A stretch of DNA of 64,000 bases from Thermincola carboxydiphila. Its GTDB lineage: Bacteria > Bacillota > Thermincolia > Thermincolales > UBA2595. The first letter of the stretch is position 1. The number at the start of each line of letters is the position of its first letter. The stretch spans positions 1-64,000 of the forward strand of contig JAENZJ010000011.1 in the NCBI GenBank assembly GCA_016841325.1, read 5' to 3'. This document shows, one piece after another, positions 24,865 through 33,119 of this stretch. Under the pieces are notes generated by a model, which searched no databases, was not told where the DNA came from, and worked only from the letters and a program-made list of their open reading frames with translations. A program made the translations under genes and the position numbers.

Positions 24865-25127
24865 ATTGCACTTAGTCTCCAACATCTTTCTGCAATGTTC
24901 GGCGCATCGGTGCCCGTCCCTATTTTATTCCATGCAGACCCGTCAGTGGTACTGTTGATGAATGGTATCGGCACACTCTTATTCATTCTTATTACGTCTA
25001 CATTCACGGCTACAGCCTCAAAGGTATGGCACTCGCAAGTATCGTCGGAATGGTGCTTAGTTTGGTTTTCTACGCAGCTGAAAAACTGAATATGATCAAT
25101 AACAAAGAAAAACAGGACGAAACGTAA
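24865..25127 (+). pseudogene. uraA: Uracil permease with large internal deletion
   Basis: Two pieces of a UraA/PyrP-type nucleobase transporter are joined out of frame. The first (24865 to about 24996) reads LSLQHLSAMFGASVPVPILF then MNGIGTLLFILIT, the conserved N-terminal helices. The second, ending at TAA 25125-25127, reads LKGMALASIVGMVLSLVFY, the C-terminal helix, and then a charged tail. About 350 residues between them are missing, and stops precede the first piece. It cannot transport uracil. Recognition rests on the two conserved signatures and their correct order. Confidence 0.7.
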
Positions 25128-25183
25128 TAACAAGAAGGATTTGCCTGAATTTTGCCTGAATAATGTAGAATATTATAGCCTAA

Positions 25184-25266
25184 ACAGGCGATGGAACTCG
25201 CCTTTAACCTCTGTATTGACAGCTGATAGCTCCTACCGGTGAATTGCTGGCAGGAGTTTTTATTTT
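25184..25266 (+). ncRNA. Fluoride riboswitch (crcB motif) with terminator
   Basis: The aptamer reads AGGCGATGGAACTCGCC, then TTTAACC, then a CTGT/ACAG-type stem, then CTGATAGCTCCTACC. This matches the fluoride-sensing crcB consensus (GGNGATGG...CGCC...AACC...CTGATGACTCCTA). CTCCTACC (230-237 of the 25-kb block) then pairs with GGCAGGAG (25249-25256) ahead of a T run, giving the expected switchable terminator. Downstream is a broken crcB gene. The two bases after CTGAT (AG instead of GA) deviate slightly from consensus. Confidence 0.8.
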
Positions 25267-25357
25267 GATGTGCTCTCCGGCATCGTACCTGCAACCGGCA
25301 GCCCTATCGGTGAAAACAGCTGAAGCGCTGAAACAGCACATTTCTGGTGGTGATAAA

Positions 25358-25425
25358 ATGGACTATTTAGCAGTTGGCGTTGCCGGTTTCCCGGAGCTTA
25401 CACTGCTTTTTCCATGTTTGAGTAG
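25358..25425 (+). pseudogene. crcB: Fluoride channel gene remnant (fluC/crcB)
   Basis: ATG 25358 opens MDYLAVGVAGF, a typical CrcB/FluC N-terminus. The sequence then jumps, one frame over, to GAYTAFSMFE and a stop at 25423-25425, which resembles the conserved GG-TTFSTF-E channel motif. Intact proteins have about 120 residues, so some 50 residues between these motifs and the whole C-terminal half are lost. It lies directly downstream of the fluoride riboswitch, which supports the assignment. Confidence 0.65.
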
Positions 25426-25492
25426 GAAAGGCCATGACCGAACGTAAAGACACTGAAGTCGAGCCTTCGGAATAACTAATAACAAAGAGGTA

Positions 25493-25522
25493 GCATATCT
25501 GCATAATTCGGTGCAAATAATA
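25493..25522 (+). promoter_or_regulatory. Sigma-G-like forespore promoter of sspH
   Basis: GCATA (25493-25497), an 18-bp spacer and AATAATA (25516-25522) fit the sigma-G consensus GHATR-N18-CATNNTA with one mismatch. A start near 25529 would leave a short leader to the ribosome binding site of sspH. Confidence 0.55.
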
Positions 25523-25547
25523 AAACAACTAGCAAAGGAGGTGCGAT

Positions 25548-25727
25548 ATGAAACCAGAACGAGCACAGGAAATCTCCGCTTCACCTGTTATGGCTGATGT
25601 AACTTATAACGGAAACCGTGTCTACATTGAACATGTGGATCAGGAAAATCAAATAGCCACAATTCACCTGTTAGATAACCCCGATGGAAAACAGAGTGTT
25701 CCGGTAAACAGTTTAGAAGAACACTAA
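25548..25727 (+). CDS. sspH: Small acid-soluble spore protein H
   Basis: A minor DNA-associated protein of the spore core, made in the forespore. The 59-residue sequence begins MKPERAQEISASPVMADVTY, contains YIEHVDQEN and LLDNPDGKQ, and ends VPVNSLEEH. This is the full SspH family pattern and length. AAAGGAGGTG precedes the ATG. A sigma-G-like promoter lies upstream and a terminator follows. It shows that the organism forms endospores. Confidence 0.93.
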   Translation: MKPERAQEISASPVMADVTYNGNRVYIEHVDQENQIATIHLLDNPDGKQSVPVNSLEEH

Positions 25728-25753
25728 AATCCATATTACCTAAAATAACATTA

Positions 25754-25780
25754 GGCTGCTGATAATCAGCAGCCATTTTT
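25754..25780. terminator. Terminator after sspH
   Basis: GGCTGCTGA (25754-25762) pairs with TCAGCAGCC (25766-25774), followed by ATTTTTG. It lies between the convergent stops of sspH and the DUF3298-like gene and may serve both. Confidence 0.85.
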
Positions 25781-25781
25781 G

Positions 25782-26420
25782 TTAAGACTCTAACATTTTG
25801 TAAAGAGGCGTGCCCGGTTTTATCAGGTCTTCAATCTCATATACAGATATTGGGAACATCGGGAACCCGTATGCATAAGGTGTGAATTCTACCAGCTGAT
25901 AATAAATGACCAGGGCCTTGTCTGCAATATAGTAGTCCTGGTTTACGGGTTTTATCCCCGGGTAAGGGCTGATTAGAGATATGTTTCTTGCTTTAATCTG
26001 TGCTGATATAAGGTCTGAAAGAATTTGCATGTAATTGCTGTCCGGCTTAAACAGGTCATACAATTGATAAAGTTCTCCAATCTGAGCATCGACGGTTAAT
26101 GATTTTATCATGGTCCAGCCATGGGCAGCAGGGTATGCCATGGTATAGTTGCCTATTGACAGACTCAGGACACCTCGTTCATTGGTCTTGATTTCATACC
26201 ATCCCATAATATCCATGTGCGGGACCTGGGGGTACCCCTGGTTCAGCAGTTGTCTGATCTGGTCACTATAGAGTTTATTTACCATGGCCAGAATAGTATA
26301 GTTGATTTTGTCCTGTATGGATGTGTTTGCCATACCCACCACTACCGGGTAGTCTATATAGCTGTTTCGCTGCAGCGTTATCCTTTGAGTAATTATCTCC
26401 AGAGCCGGGACGTAACTCAT
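25782..26420 (-). CDS. DUF3298/DUF4163 (RsiV-like) domain protein
   Basis: Protein of 212 residues built like the PdaC/RsiV-type DUF4163-DUF3298 pair. It includes IDYPVVVGMANTSIQDKIN in the first half, and LYDLFKPDSNYMQILSDLI and FPISVYEIEDLI in the second. No signal peptide or membrane segment is visible, unlike RsiV or PdaC, so it may be cytoplasmic or spore-associated. I choose ATG 26420, with GCAGGTGG 5 bp upstream, over GTG 26429, which lies inside that site. Function is unknown. It is convergent with sspH and divergent from SLH protein B. Confidence 0.75.
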   Translation of the reverse strand: MSYVPALEIITQRITLQRNSYIDYPVVVGMANTSIQDKINYTILAMVNKLYSDQIRQLLNQGYPQVPHMDIMGWYEIKTNERGVLSLSIGNYTMAYPAAHGWTMIKSLTVDAQIGELYQLYDLFKPDSNYMQILSDLISAQIKARNISLISPYPGIKPVNQDYYIADKALVIYYQLVEFTPYAYGFPMFPISVYEIEDLIKPGTPLYKMLES

Positions 26421-26587
26421 ATAATCCACCTGCCTTAAACCTTATCGATAATATACAATACTCAAATTAACTAATTATGTGAATCGTTCCATTTTGCCAA
26501 GAAAACAGAAATTTAATTAACATTTGCAGGAATCATGGCGATTATTGTCGAATAACATAGAAAATCTCACAAATAATTGCATAAGGA

Positions 26588-26641
26588 AATTGCATTAAAA
26601 AGGCCTTTTGAGCGCAGTCAAAAGGCCTTTTTAATGCAATT
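26588..26641 (+). promoter_or_regulatory. 24-bp perfect hairpin in the leader of SLH gene B
   Basis: The 24-base left arm (26588-26611) is the exact complement of 26618-26641 around a 6-base loop GCGCAG, with A-rich and T-rich flanks like a terminator. Only 27 bases separate it from the start codon. Transcripts of the SLH gene must therefore run through it, so it is either an attenuator or an RNA-stabilising structure. Bases 26430-26587 hold no gene; no clear promoter was found. Confidence 0.7.
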
Positions 26642-26668
26642 ATAAAAAAATGCAAAGGAGCAATGAGT

Positions 26669-29600
26669 ATGGGTTCATTAAACAATGTACGGATTGCAAA
26701 AAACAGGTTTTTTTTGATTTTCCTGATAGCGCTGCTGCTGACGGAGACCATCGTTCAACCCGCTTTTGGCCAAACTGCTGACCCTGAAACTGATTTCAAC
26801 GGGCACTGGGCCCGGAAACAAATTTCTGCCTGGGTTTCCGAGGGCCTTATGAGGGGTTATGCCGATGGCACCTTCAGGCCTGGTGCAAATATTACCCGGG
26901 CCGAGTTTATCACTCTGGTGAACAGTGTTTTCGGATACGGCGAAAAGTCCCGGACCCAATATAACGATGTTGCCCCAGGCGACTGGTACAGTGAGGAAAT
27001 TGCCAGAGCGGCGGCTGTTGGCTACATAACCGGATATCCCGGTGGGAGGATGGGGCCGAATAATAATGTCAGCAGGCAGGAAGCAGCGGCCATTATAGGC
27101 CGCATACTTGAACTCCCCGAAGAACAACCGGGTACTGTGGGAACCGGCCGGTACCGGGATGACAGCAGTATTCCGCTGTGGAGCAAAGACAGTATCTATG
27201 CCATAACCGATAACGGATATATGACAGGTTATCCTGACGGGTCCTTTCGTCCGGACCAGCCCCTGACCAGAGGGGAAACAGTTGCCTTCCTTGACCGGGT
27301 GGCAGGGACCCGGTTCTGCACTCCGGGGACCTTTGGGCCATTGGAAGGCCAACAGGTTATTCGGGGAAATGTAACAGTTATTGCACCCGGTGTAACCCTG
27401 CAAAACACTGTAATCGAAGGAAACCTTTACCTTACGGAAGGAATCGGTGACGGTGAAGTTACCCTGAAAAATATTGTTGTTAAAGGCACCACTCTCCTCA
27501 GGGGTGGAGGCGCCAACAGTGTTACTATGCAGGACTGCGTTCTACCGCTATTAAAAGTGAAAAAAGAAGGTGTCAGGATAGTTGCTTCCGGAAATACCTC
27601 AGTAAACATTGTCAGGTTAAAGTCCGGGGCAACTCTTGTAGAAACAACTATTTCCGGACCGGGGTTTGAAACTGTTTCCGTCACCAGGGAAGTACCGGCA
27701 AATGCCCCGGTGCAGCTTAGCGGTGAATTTGACCTGGTGAATGTAGCTGCCTCAGGAGTAAAACTGGTAGTCACCGGAGGGACTGTTTCCCTTTTAAGTA
27801 TTGCTTCAGACTCTGCTGCTGCTATCCGGCTGACAGGTAACGCCCAGGTTGCCGCTCTGACTATTGCCGGTGAAGACCACAGCGTCGGAGATGCTCTGGC
27901 TAGAAATGGTGTATTGACTGTCACCGATGAGAACGGTATTGACAGTTCCCTCACAGTAATTGTGGACGGAGGCGGCAGCAGTTCCTCAGGGCACACTTCC
28001 CCGTCACCACCGGCAGTCGAGGGGGTAAGCAATTACGTATATTACAATACCGACGTGACTCCTGTCTTTAGTAATGCCAATGCTGCCCTGAGTCTGAACG
28101 GCGCTCCCGGGATCCCATTTGCGTCAGGGACAGCGATTACCGCGGAAGGCAGTTATGTCCTTGTGGTTACCGGTTCACCAGGATATACGACCACAGTTAA
28201 TTTTGTTATTGACAAAACAGCGCCTCTCATTGAGGGGGTGGTGGACAGTACATATTATAGTACCGATGTGACGCCGGATGTTGTGGAGGGTAATATACAG
28301 ACTGTGGTCATGGCAAAGGATGGTTTGGAAACAGCCTACAGTTTGGGGGACATTCTAAGCAGTGAAGGAACATATGTCCTGACTGTTACCGATAAGGCCG
28401 GGAACAGTGCCTCGGCATCCTTTACCATCGACCGGAGCGCTCCGGTCATCAGTGGGGTAACTGATAACAGCTACTACAATATAGCCGTAACCCCAACAGT
28501 GACTGAAGCCAACCCGGACACCGTAACCCTCACCCTGGATGGGTCAGAAATGGCCTATAATTTGGGAGACAGTCTAAACAGTGACGGTGTTTATGTCCTG
28601 ACAGTCACAGATCTGTCAGGGAGCAGTACCTCAGTAATCTTTACCATTGACCGGACTGCCCCGGTTATCGGAGGAGTGGCGGACAATACATGCTATGGTA
28701 CGGACATTACACCGACAGTGACTGAGGCCAATCCGGAAACAGTTATTCTGAGCAAAGACGGTTCAGCTGCTGCCTACAGTGTCGGGGACACCCTGAGCTC
28801 TGAAGGCCGGTATGTACTGACAGTGACCGATAAGGCCGGTAACAGCGCTTCAGTCACCTTTAGTATCGACAGAACAGCTCCGGTCATCAGCGGGGTGGCC
28901 GACAATAGCTACTACAGTGCAGCTGTAACCCCAACGGTAACTGAAGCCAACCCGGACACCATATCCCTCACCCTGGACGGGTCAGAAACAGCTTATAATT
29001 TGGGGGATACCTTAAACAGTGACGGTGTTTATGTCCTGACAGTCACGGATCTGTCAGGGAGCAGTACCTCAGTAACCTTTACCATTGACCAAACCGCTCC
29101 GGTGATTGGCGGAGTGACCGACAGCGCCAGCTATAATGCGGACGTAACGCCAACAGTGGCTGAAACCAATACGGATACTGTGACCCTAACTCTGGACGGT
29201 TCGGCTGCCGTGTACTCAGCAGGGGACACCCTGAGCGCTGAGGGAATATATGTTCTTACTGTCACAGATCTGGCCGGAAATACTGCCGGGGTAACTTTTA
29301 CCATTGATAAAACTGCACCGGGTCAACCTGTGGTAACAGGGGTAACACCGGCACGTAATGTTCCTACCTGGAGTTGGGCCTCGGGTGGCGGCGGGAATGG
29401 AACCTACCGCTATAAACTTGATGATGTCAATCTTGATTCCGGCACCACATTGACCGAATCAGCGGGGTATACCCCGGAAAACCCGTTATCTGAAGGGATG
29501 CATACCCTTTATGTCCAGGAACGGGATGATGCCGGCAACTGGTCCGGCAGTGGACAATTCACTATAAATGTTGATGACACAGCCCCGGGTACGGGAGCAG

Positions 29601-32600
29601 GTATCAGCTTCAGCAGTGTTTCGGCAACATCAGTGACTGCAAATTGGGGTGCCGCAAGTGACAATGAGACTGCCCAGTCAGACCTTGAGTATAAATTGGT
29701 TCAGGCTTCCGACAGTTTGGCAATAGACACCGTGGCTGAGGCAGATGCAGTAACCGGCGCGGATCTGGCCATGGACTGGACCGCTGACACCACGGGTACA
29801 GCAGTTGTGGGCCTAAATGACAGCACAACCTATTACTTTGCCGTGCTGGTACGGGATGCGGCGGGTAATATGGCGCTTTACACCCCGGCCGGTCAGGCGA
29901 CACTGGATGCTACCCCTCCGGCAGCAGGGAGCGGCATAACCTTTGCTGATGTGACGGACACCACCATGACTATGAACTGGGGAGCAGCAACAGACAATAC
30001 AACATCCCAGGCAAGCCTTGAATACAAACTGGTTAAAGCCAATGACAGCACAGCAATAGATACCGTGGCCGAGGCAGATGCCGTAACCGGCGCGGGCCTG
30101 GTACTGGACTGGACAGCAAATACCGTGACAGGTGCGATAAGCAGCCTGACTGATGGGATGACCTACTACTTTGCCGTACTGGTAAGGGATGCGGCTGGCA
30201 ACAGAACCCTTTATACTCCGGCCGGACAGATGACCACAGATGTGACTGCACCGGCTGCCGGCAGCGGGATAACCTTTAGCGGGGTAACCAGCGCCGGGAT
30301 GACCGTTGCCTGGGGAGCGGCAACAGATAATACTACAACCCAGGCAAGCCTGCAGTATAAACTGGTGAAGGCTGCCGATGGCCTGGCCATAGATACCCTG
30401 GCTGAAGCCGACGCCATAACGGGTGCGGACCTGATAATGGACTGGACAGCCGGAATTGCCGGCCAGGCAGTAACCGGCCTGGCGGAAGGTGCCACCTATT
30501 ACTTTGCTGTGCTGGTACGGGATGCGGCGGGTAATATGTCGCTTTATAGTCCCGCCGGTCAGGCGACACTGGATGTCACCCCTCCGGCAGCAGGGAGCGG
30601 CATAACCTTTGCCGATGTGACGGAAAACAGTATGACTGTGAACTGGGGTGTGGCGACAGATAACATTACATCTCAGGCAAGTCTGGAATACAAAATGGTT
30701 AAAGGTAATGACAGTACAGCAATAGACACCGTGGCTGAGGCAGATGCCGTAACCGGCGCGGACCTGGTTCTGGACTGGACAGCAAATACCTTGACAGGTG
30801 CGGTAAGCGGCCTGACTGATGGGGTGACCCACTACTTTGCCGTGCTGGTACGGGATGCGGCGGGTAATATGGCGCTTTACACCCCCGCCGGTCAGGTGAC
30901 ACCGGATGTCACCTCTCCGGCAGCAGGGAGCGGCATAACTTTTGCTGATGTGACGGACAGCAGTATGACCGTGAACTGGGGAGCGGCAACAGACAATACA
31001 ACATCCCAGGCAAGCCTTGAATACAAACTGGTTAAAGCCAATGACAGCACAGCAATAGATACCGTGGCCGAGGCAGATGCCGTAACCGGCGCGGGCCTGG
31101 TACTGGACTGGACAGCAAATACCGTGACAGGTGCGATAAGCAGCCTGACTGATGGGATGACCTACTACTTTGCCGTACTGGTAAGGGATGCGGCTGGCAA
31201 CAGAACCCTTTATACTCCGGCCGGACAGATGACCACAGATGTGACTGCACCGGCTGCCGGCAGCGGGATAACCTTTAGCGGGGTAACCAGCACCGGGATG
31301 ACCGTTGCCTGGGGAGCGGCAACAGATAATACCACAGCCCAGGCAAGCCTGCAGTATAAACTGGTGAAGGCTGCCGATGGCCTGGCAATAGACACTCTGG
31401 CTGAAGCTGACGCTGTAACCGGAGCAGATCTGATAATGGACTGGACAACAAATGGCTTAAGCTGTAGTGTGACAGGGTTAAGTGGTGAAACCACATACTA
31501 CTTTGCGGTAGTAGTTAAGGACGCAGCCGGCAACAAGACCCTGTATGCTGTACAGAGCCAGGCAACGACTGCCGCATCCGGTGACGGAAGCCCTGCCAAC
31601 CCCTTTATGATCAACACAATTGAAGACTTGGCTAAGGTCGGGACAGGGACAGACGGCTGGACCATGGACAAAAACTACATCCTGATGGCTAACCTGGACT
31701 TTAACAGCGCTTCCAGCTATGCTTCCGGAGTGGTCAATACAGGATACACCACCGGGACCGGATGGACTCCGATAGCTATGGCCTGGGATGACGGATTGGG
31801 CAACCCACTGCCGGCGTTTACCGGGGTATTTGACGGCAATGGTCATACTATCAGCAACCTCTATTTTAACTATGGCAACAGCGGCAGCTTTTATGATGTC
31901 TATGGGTTATTCGGCAATGTCGGTGACGGGATTGGGGCTCCGGTCATTAAAAACCTCGGTCTGGAAAATGTAAATGTTACCGGTGATGCTTATGTTGGGG
32001 GGCTTATTGGATATCTTTCAGGTGGTACTGTCGAAAACTGTTATGTTACCGGGACAGGGGTATCCGGAACAGGTAATGTTGTAGGCGGCCTCATCGGCTG
32101 CGCATACGGTTCCGCAGTGACTAACTGCTCGGCATCGGTAAATGTTTCAGGGGTGGGAAGTGTGGGAGGACTGATTGGGTCCGCTGACACAACTCCTGTT
32201 TATTACAGTTATGCAACAGGGACAGTCAATAACACATCTACAGAAACCGGCGGGCTTATCGGAGCAACATCGGCGGTTGAAATAAATTACTGTTATGCCT
32301 CAGGGAATGTTACCGGAAGTACCTTCACCGGCGGTCTGCTCGGCAACTCGCAAACCGGCGCCAGTATTCGAAACAGTTATGCGCTTGGCAATGTCAGCGC
32401 TGATCATTACGGTGTTGGCGGCTTGGTTGGGAACATGTTCGGTAATGCAGTTCAAAACACCTATGCCAGCGGCAGCGTCACAGCTAATGACCCGGATCAG
32501 TATGCAAACAATGTAGGGGGGCTGATCGGCGCTGCCCAGAGCAGCAGTACTGTATCTGACAGTATCGGTTTTGGCAGTTCGGTGGCCTGCAGTTATTACT

Positions 32601-32926
32601 CTGGCGGCAGCGCAACTGTAAACCGGGTTATAGGGAATCTGAACAGTTCCACGGCTTCCAACAATTATGCCAATGCTTCCATGACCGTAACCTTTGCCGG
32701 AGGCGCCACAACCATCACCAATGATGCAGGCGGTGTGGATGGAGCAGACCTGGCCGGTTTGACGGCAGTGGGGAGCGCCCCTTTGTCAGGTTGGGAATTC
32801 GACAGTGATGCAAATGGGGACAAAGCATACTGGAAACTGGAAGCAGGGGCTAACCGGCCGGTACTGTACGTTGACCCTGACAATGACGGAATGTTTACCA
32901 GGCTGGGGACAGACTCGGGTCTGTAA
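26669..32926 (+). CDS. Giant SLH-domain surface protein B with Ig and fibronectin-like repeats
   Basis: Secreted wall-bound protein of 2085 residues. A signal peptide (to about 36, AFGQ) is followed by three SLH domains (about 45-215) and the beta-rich module shared with protein A (about 220-440, TLQNTVIEGNLYLTEGIGDG). About six Ig-like repeats of some 72 residues follow (GGVADNSYYSTDVTPT type, about 450-890), then one longer Ig-like domain. About six fibronectin-like repeats of about 110 residues come next (AAGSGITFADVT...YYFAVLVRDAAGN, about 975-1640). A C-terminal GLUG-type region has repeated VGGLIG. ATG 26669 has AAAGGAG 8 bp upstream. Repeat copies are near-identical at DNA level. Probably an adhesin or S-layer component; the ligand is unknown. 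Confidence 0.87.
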   Translation: MGSLNNVRIAKNRFFLIFLIALLLTETIVQPAFGQTADPETDFNGHWARKQISAWVSEGLMRGYADGTFRPGANITRAEFITLVNSVFGYGEKSRTQYNDVAPGDWYSEEIARAAAVGYITGYPGGRMGPNNNVSRQEAAAIIGRILELPEEQPGTVGTGRYRDDSSIPLWSKDSIYAITDNGYMTGYPDGSFRPDQPLTRGETVAFLDRVAGTRFCTPGTFGPLEGQQVIRGNVTVIAPGVTLQNTVIEGNLYLTEGIGDGEVTLKNIVVKGTTLLRGGGANSVTMQDCVLPLLKVKKEGVRIVASGNTSVNIVRLKSGATLVETTISGPGFETVSVTREVPANAPVQLSGEFDLVNVAASGVKLVVTGGTVSLLSIASDSAAAIRLTGNAQVAALTIAGEDHSVGDALARNGVLTVTDENGIDSSLTVIVDGGGSSSSGHTSPSPPAVEGVSNYVYYNTDVTPVFSNANAALSLNGAPGIPFASGTAITAEGSYVLVVTGSPGYTTTVNFVIDKTAPLIEGVVDSTYYSTDVTPDVVEGNIQTVVMAKDGLETAYSLGDILSSEGTYVLTVTDKAGNSASASFTIDRSAPVISGVTDNSYYNIAVTPTVTEANPDTVTLTLDGSEMAYNLGDSLNSDGVYVLTVTDLSGSSTSVIFTIDRTAPVIGGVADNTCYGTDITPTVTEANPETVILSKDGSAAAYSVGDTLSSEGRYVLTVTDKAGNSASVTFSIDRTAPVISGVADNSYYSAAVTPTVTEANPDTISLTLDGSETAYNLGDTLNSDGVYVLTVTDLSGSSTSVTFTIDQTAPVIGGVTDSASYNADVTPTVAETNTDTVTLTLDGSAAVYSAGDTLSAEGIYVLTVTDLAGNTAGVTFTIDKTAPGQPVVTGVTPARNVPTWSWASGGGGNGTYRYKLDDVNLDSGTTLTESAGYTPENPLSEGMHTLYVQERDDAGNWSGSGQFTINVDDTAPGTGAGISFSSVSATSVTANWGAASDNETAQSDLEYKLVQASDSLAIDTVAEADAVTGADLAMDWTADTTGTAVVGLNDSTTYYFAVLVRDAAGNMALYTPAGQATLDATPPAAGSGITFADVTDTTMTMNWGAATDNTTSQASLEYKLVKANDSTAIDTVAEADAVTGAGLVLDWTANTVTGAISSLTDGMTYYFAVLVRDAAGNRTLYTPAGQMTTDVTAPAAGSGITFSGVTSAGMTVAWGAATDNTTTQASLQYKLVKAADGLAIDTLAEADAITGADLIMDWTAGIAGQAVTGLAEGATYYFAVLVRDAAGNMSLYSPAGQATLDVTPPAAGSGITFADVTENSMTVNWGVATDNITSQASLEYKMVKGNDSTAIDTVAEADAVTGADLVLDWTANTLTGAVSGLTDGVTHYFAVLVRDAAGNMALYTPAGQVTPDVTSPAAGSGITFADVTDSSMTVNWGAATDNTTSQASLEYKLVKANDSTAIDTVAEADAVTGAGLVLDWTANTVTGAISSLTDGMTYYFAVLVRDAAGNRTLYTPAGQMTTDVTAPAAGSGITFSGVTSTGMTVAWGAATDNTTAQASLQYKLVKAADGLAIDTLAEADAVTGADLIMDWTTNGLSCSVTGLSGETTYYFAVVVKDAAGNKTLYAVQSQATTAASGDGSPANPFMINTIEDLAKVGTGTDGWTMDKNYILMANLDFNSASSYASGVVNTGYTTGTGWTPIAMAWDDGLGNPLPAFTGVFDGNGHTISNLYFNYGNSGSFYDVYGLFGNVGDGIGAPVIKNLGLENVNVTGDAYVGGLIGYLSGGTVENCYVTGTGVSGTGNVVGGLIGCAYGSAVTNCSASVNVSGVGSVGGLIGSADTTPVYYSYATGTVNNTSTETGGLIGATSAVEINYCYASGNVTGSTFTGGLLGNSQTGASIRNSYALGNVSADHYGVGGLVGNMFGNAVQNTYASGSVTANDPDQYANNVGGLIGAAQSSSTVSDSIGFGSSVACSYYSGGSATVNRVIGNLNSSTASNNYANASMTVTFAGGATTITNDAGGVDGADLAGLTAVGSAPLSGWEFDSDANGDKAYWKLEAGANRPVLYVDPDNDGMFTRLGTDSGL
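29992..31294 (+). repeat. 999-bp internal duplication in the fibronectin-like region
   Basis: Bases 29992-30292 and 30991-31291 are identical or almost so, offset by exactly 999 bp (333 codons, three repeat units). The first clear difference is the G/A at 30293. This indicates a recent unequal exchange or gene conversion inside the coding sequence that kept the frame. Confidence 0.75.
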
Positions 32927-32945
32927 TTGAACGGTGCTAATTGTA

Positions 32946-32986
32946 GGGTAGGATTTCATTTTTTGAAGTCCTACCCCTGTTTTTTC
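32946..32986 (+). terminator. Terminator of SLH gene B
   Basis: GGGTAGGA (32946-32953) pairs with TCCTACCC (32969-32976), with an inner TTCA/TGAA extension, followed by TGTTTTTT. It lies 20 bases after the stop. Confidence 0.85.
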
Positions 32987-33119
32987 ATCTCAGTGTACTC
33001 TGCCGGAATCCGAGAGCAAAACCCCATCTATATGTGACCCAAATCACCTAGCAAACTGGGAAAATGAGGTATAATAGAAATTAATAAAGGTAACAAAAAT
33101 TGTTAAGGAGGTTTGGATA

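Noticed and set aside
30699..30902. Minus-strand ORFs repeated through the fibronectin-like region
   Set aside because: They recur only because the plus-strand repeats recur; proline- and histidine-rich shadow translations.
28200..31560. Regularly spaced near-identical repeats that could look like a CRISPR or satellite array
   Set aside because: They are in frame inside one long coding sequence and translate to Ig-like and fibronectin-like units of about 72 and 110 residues.
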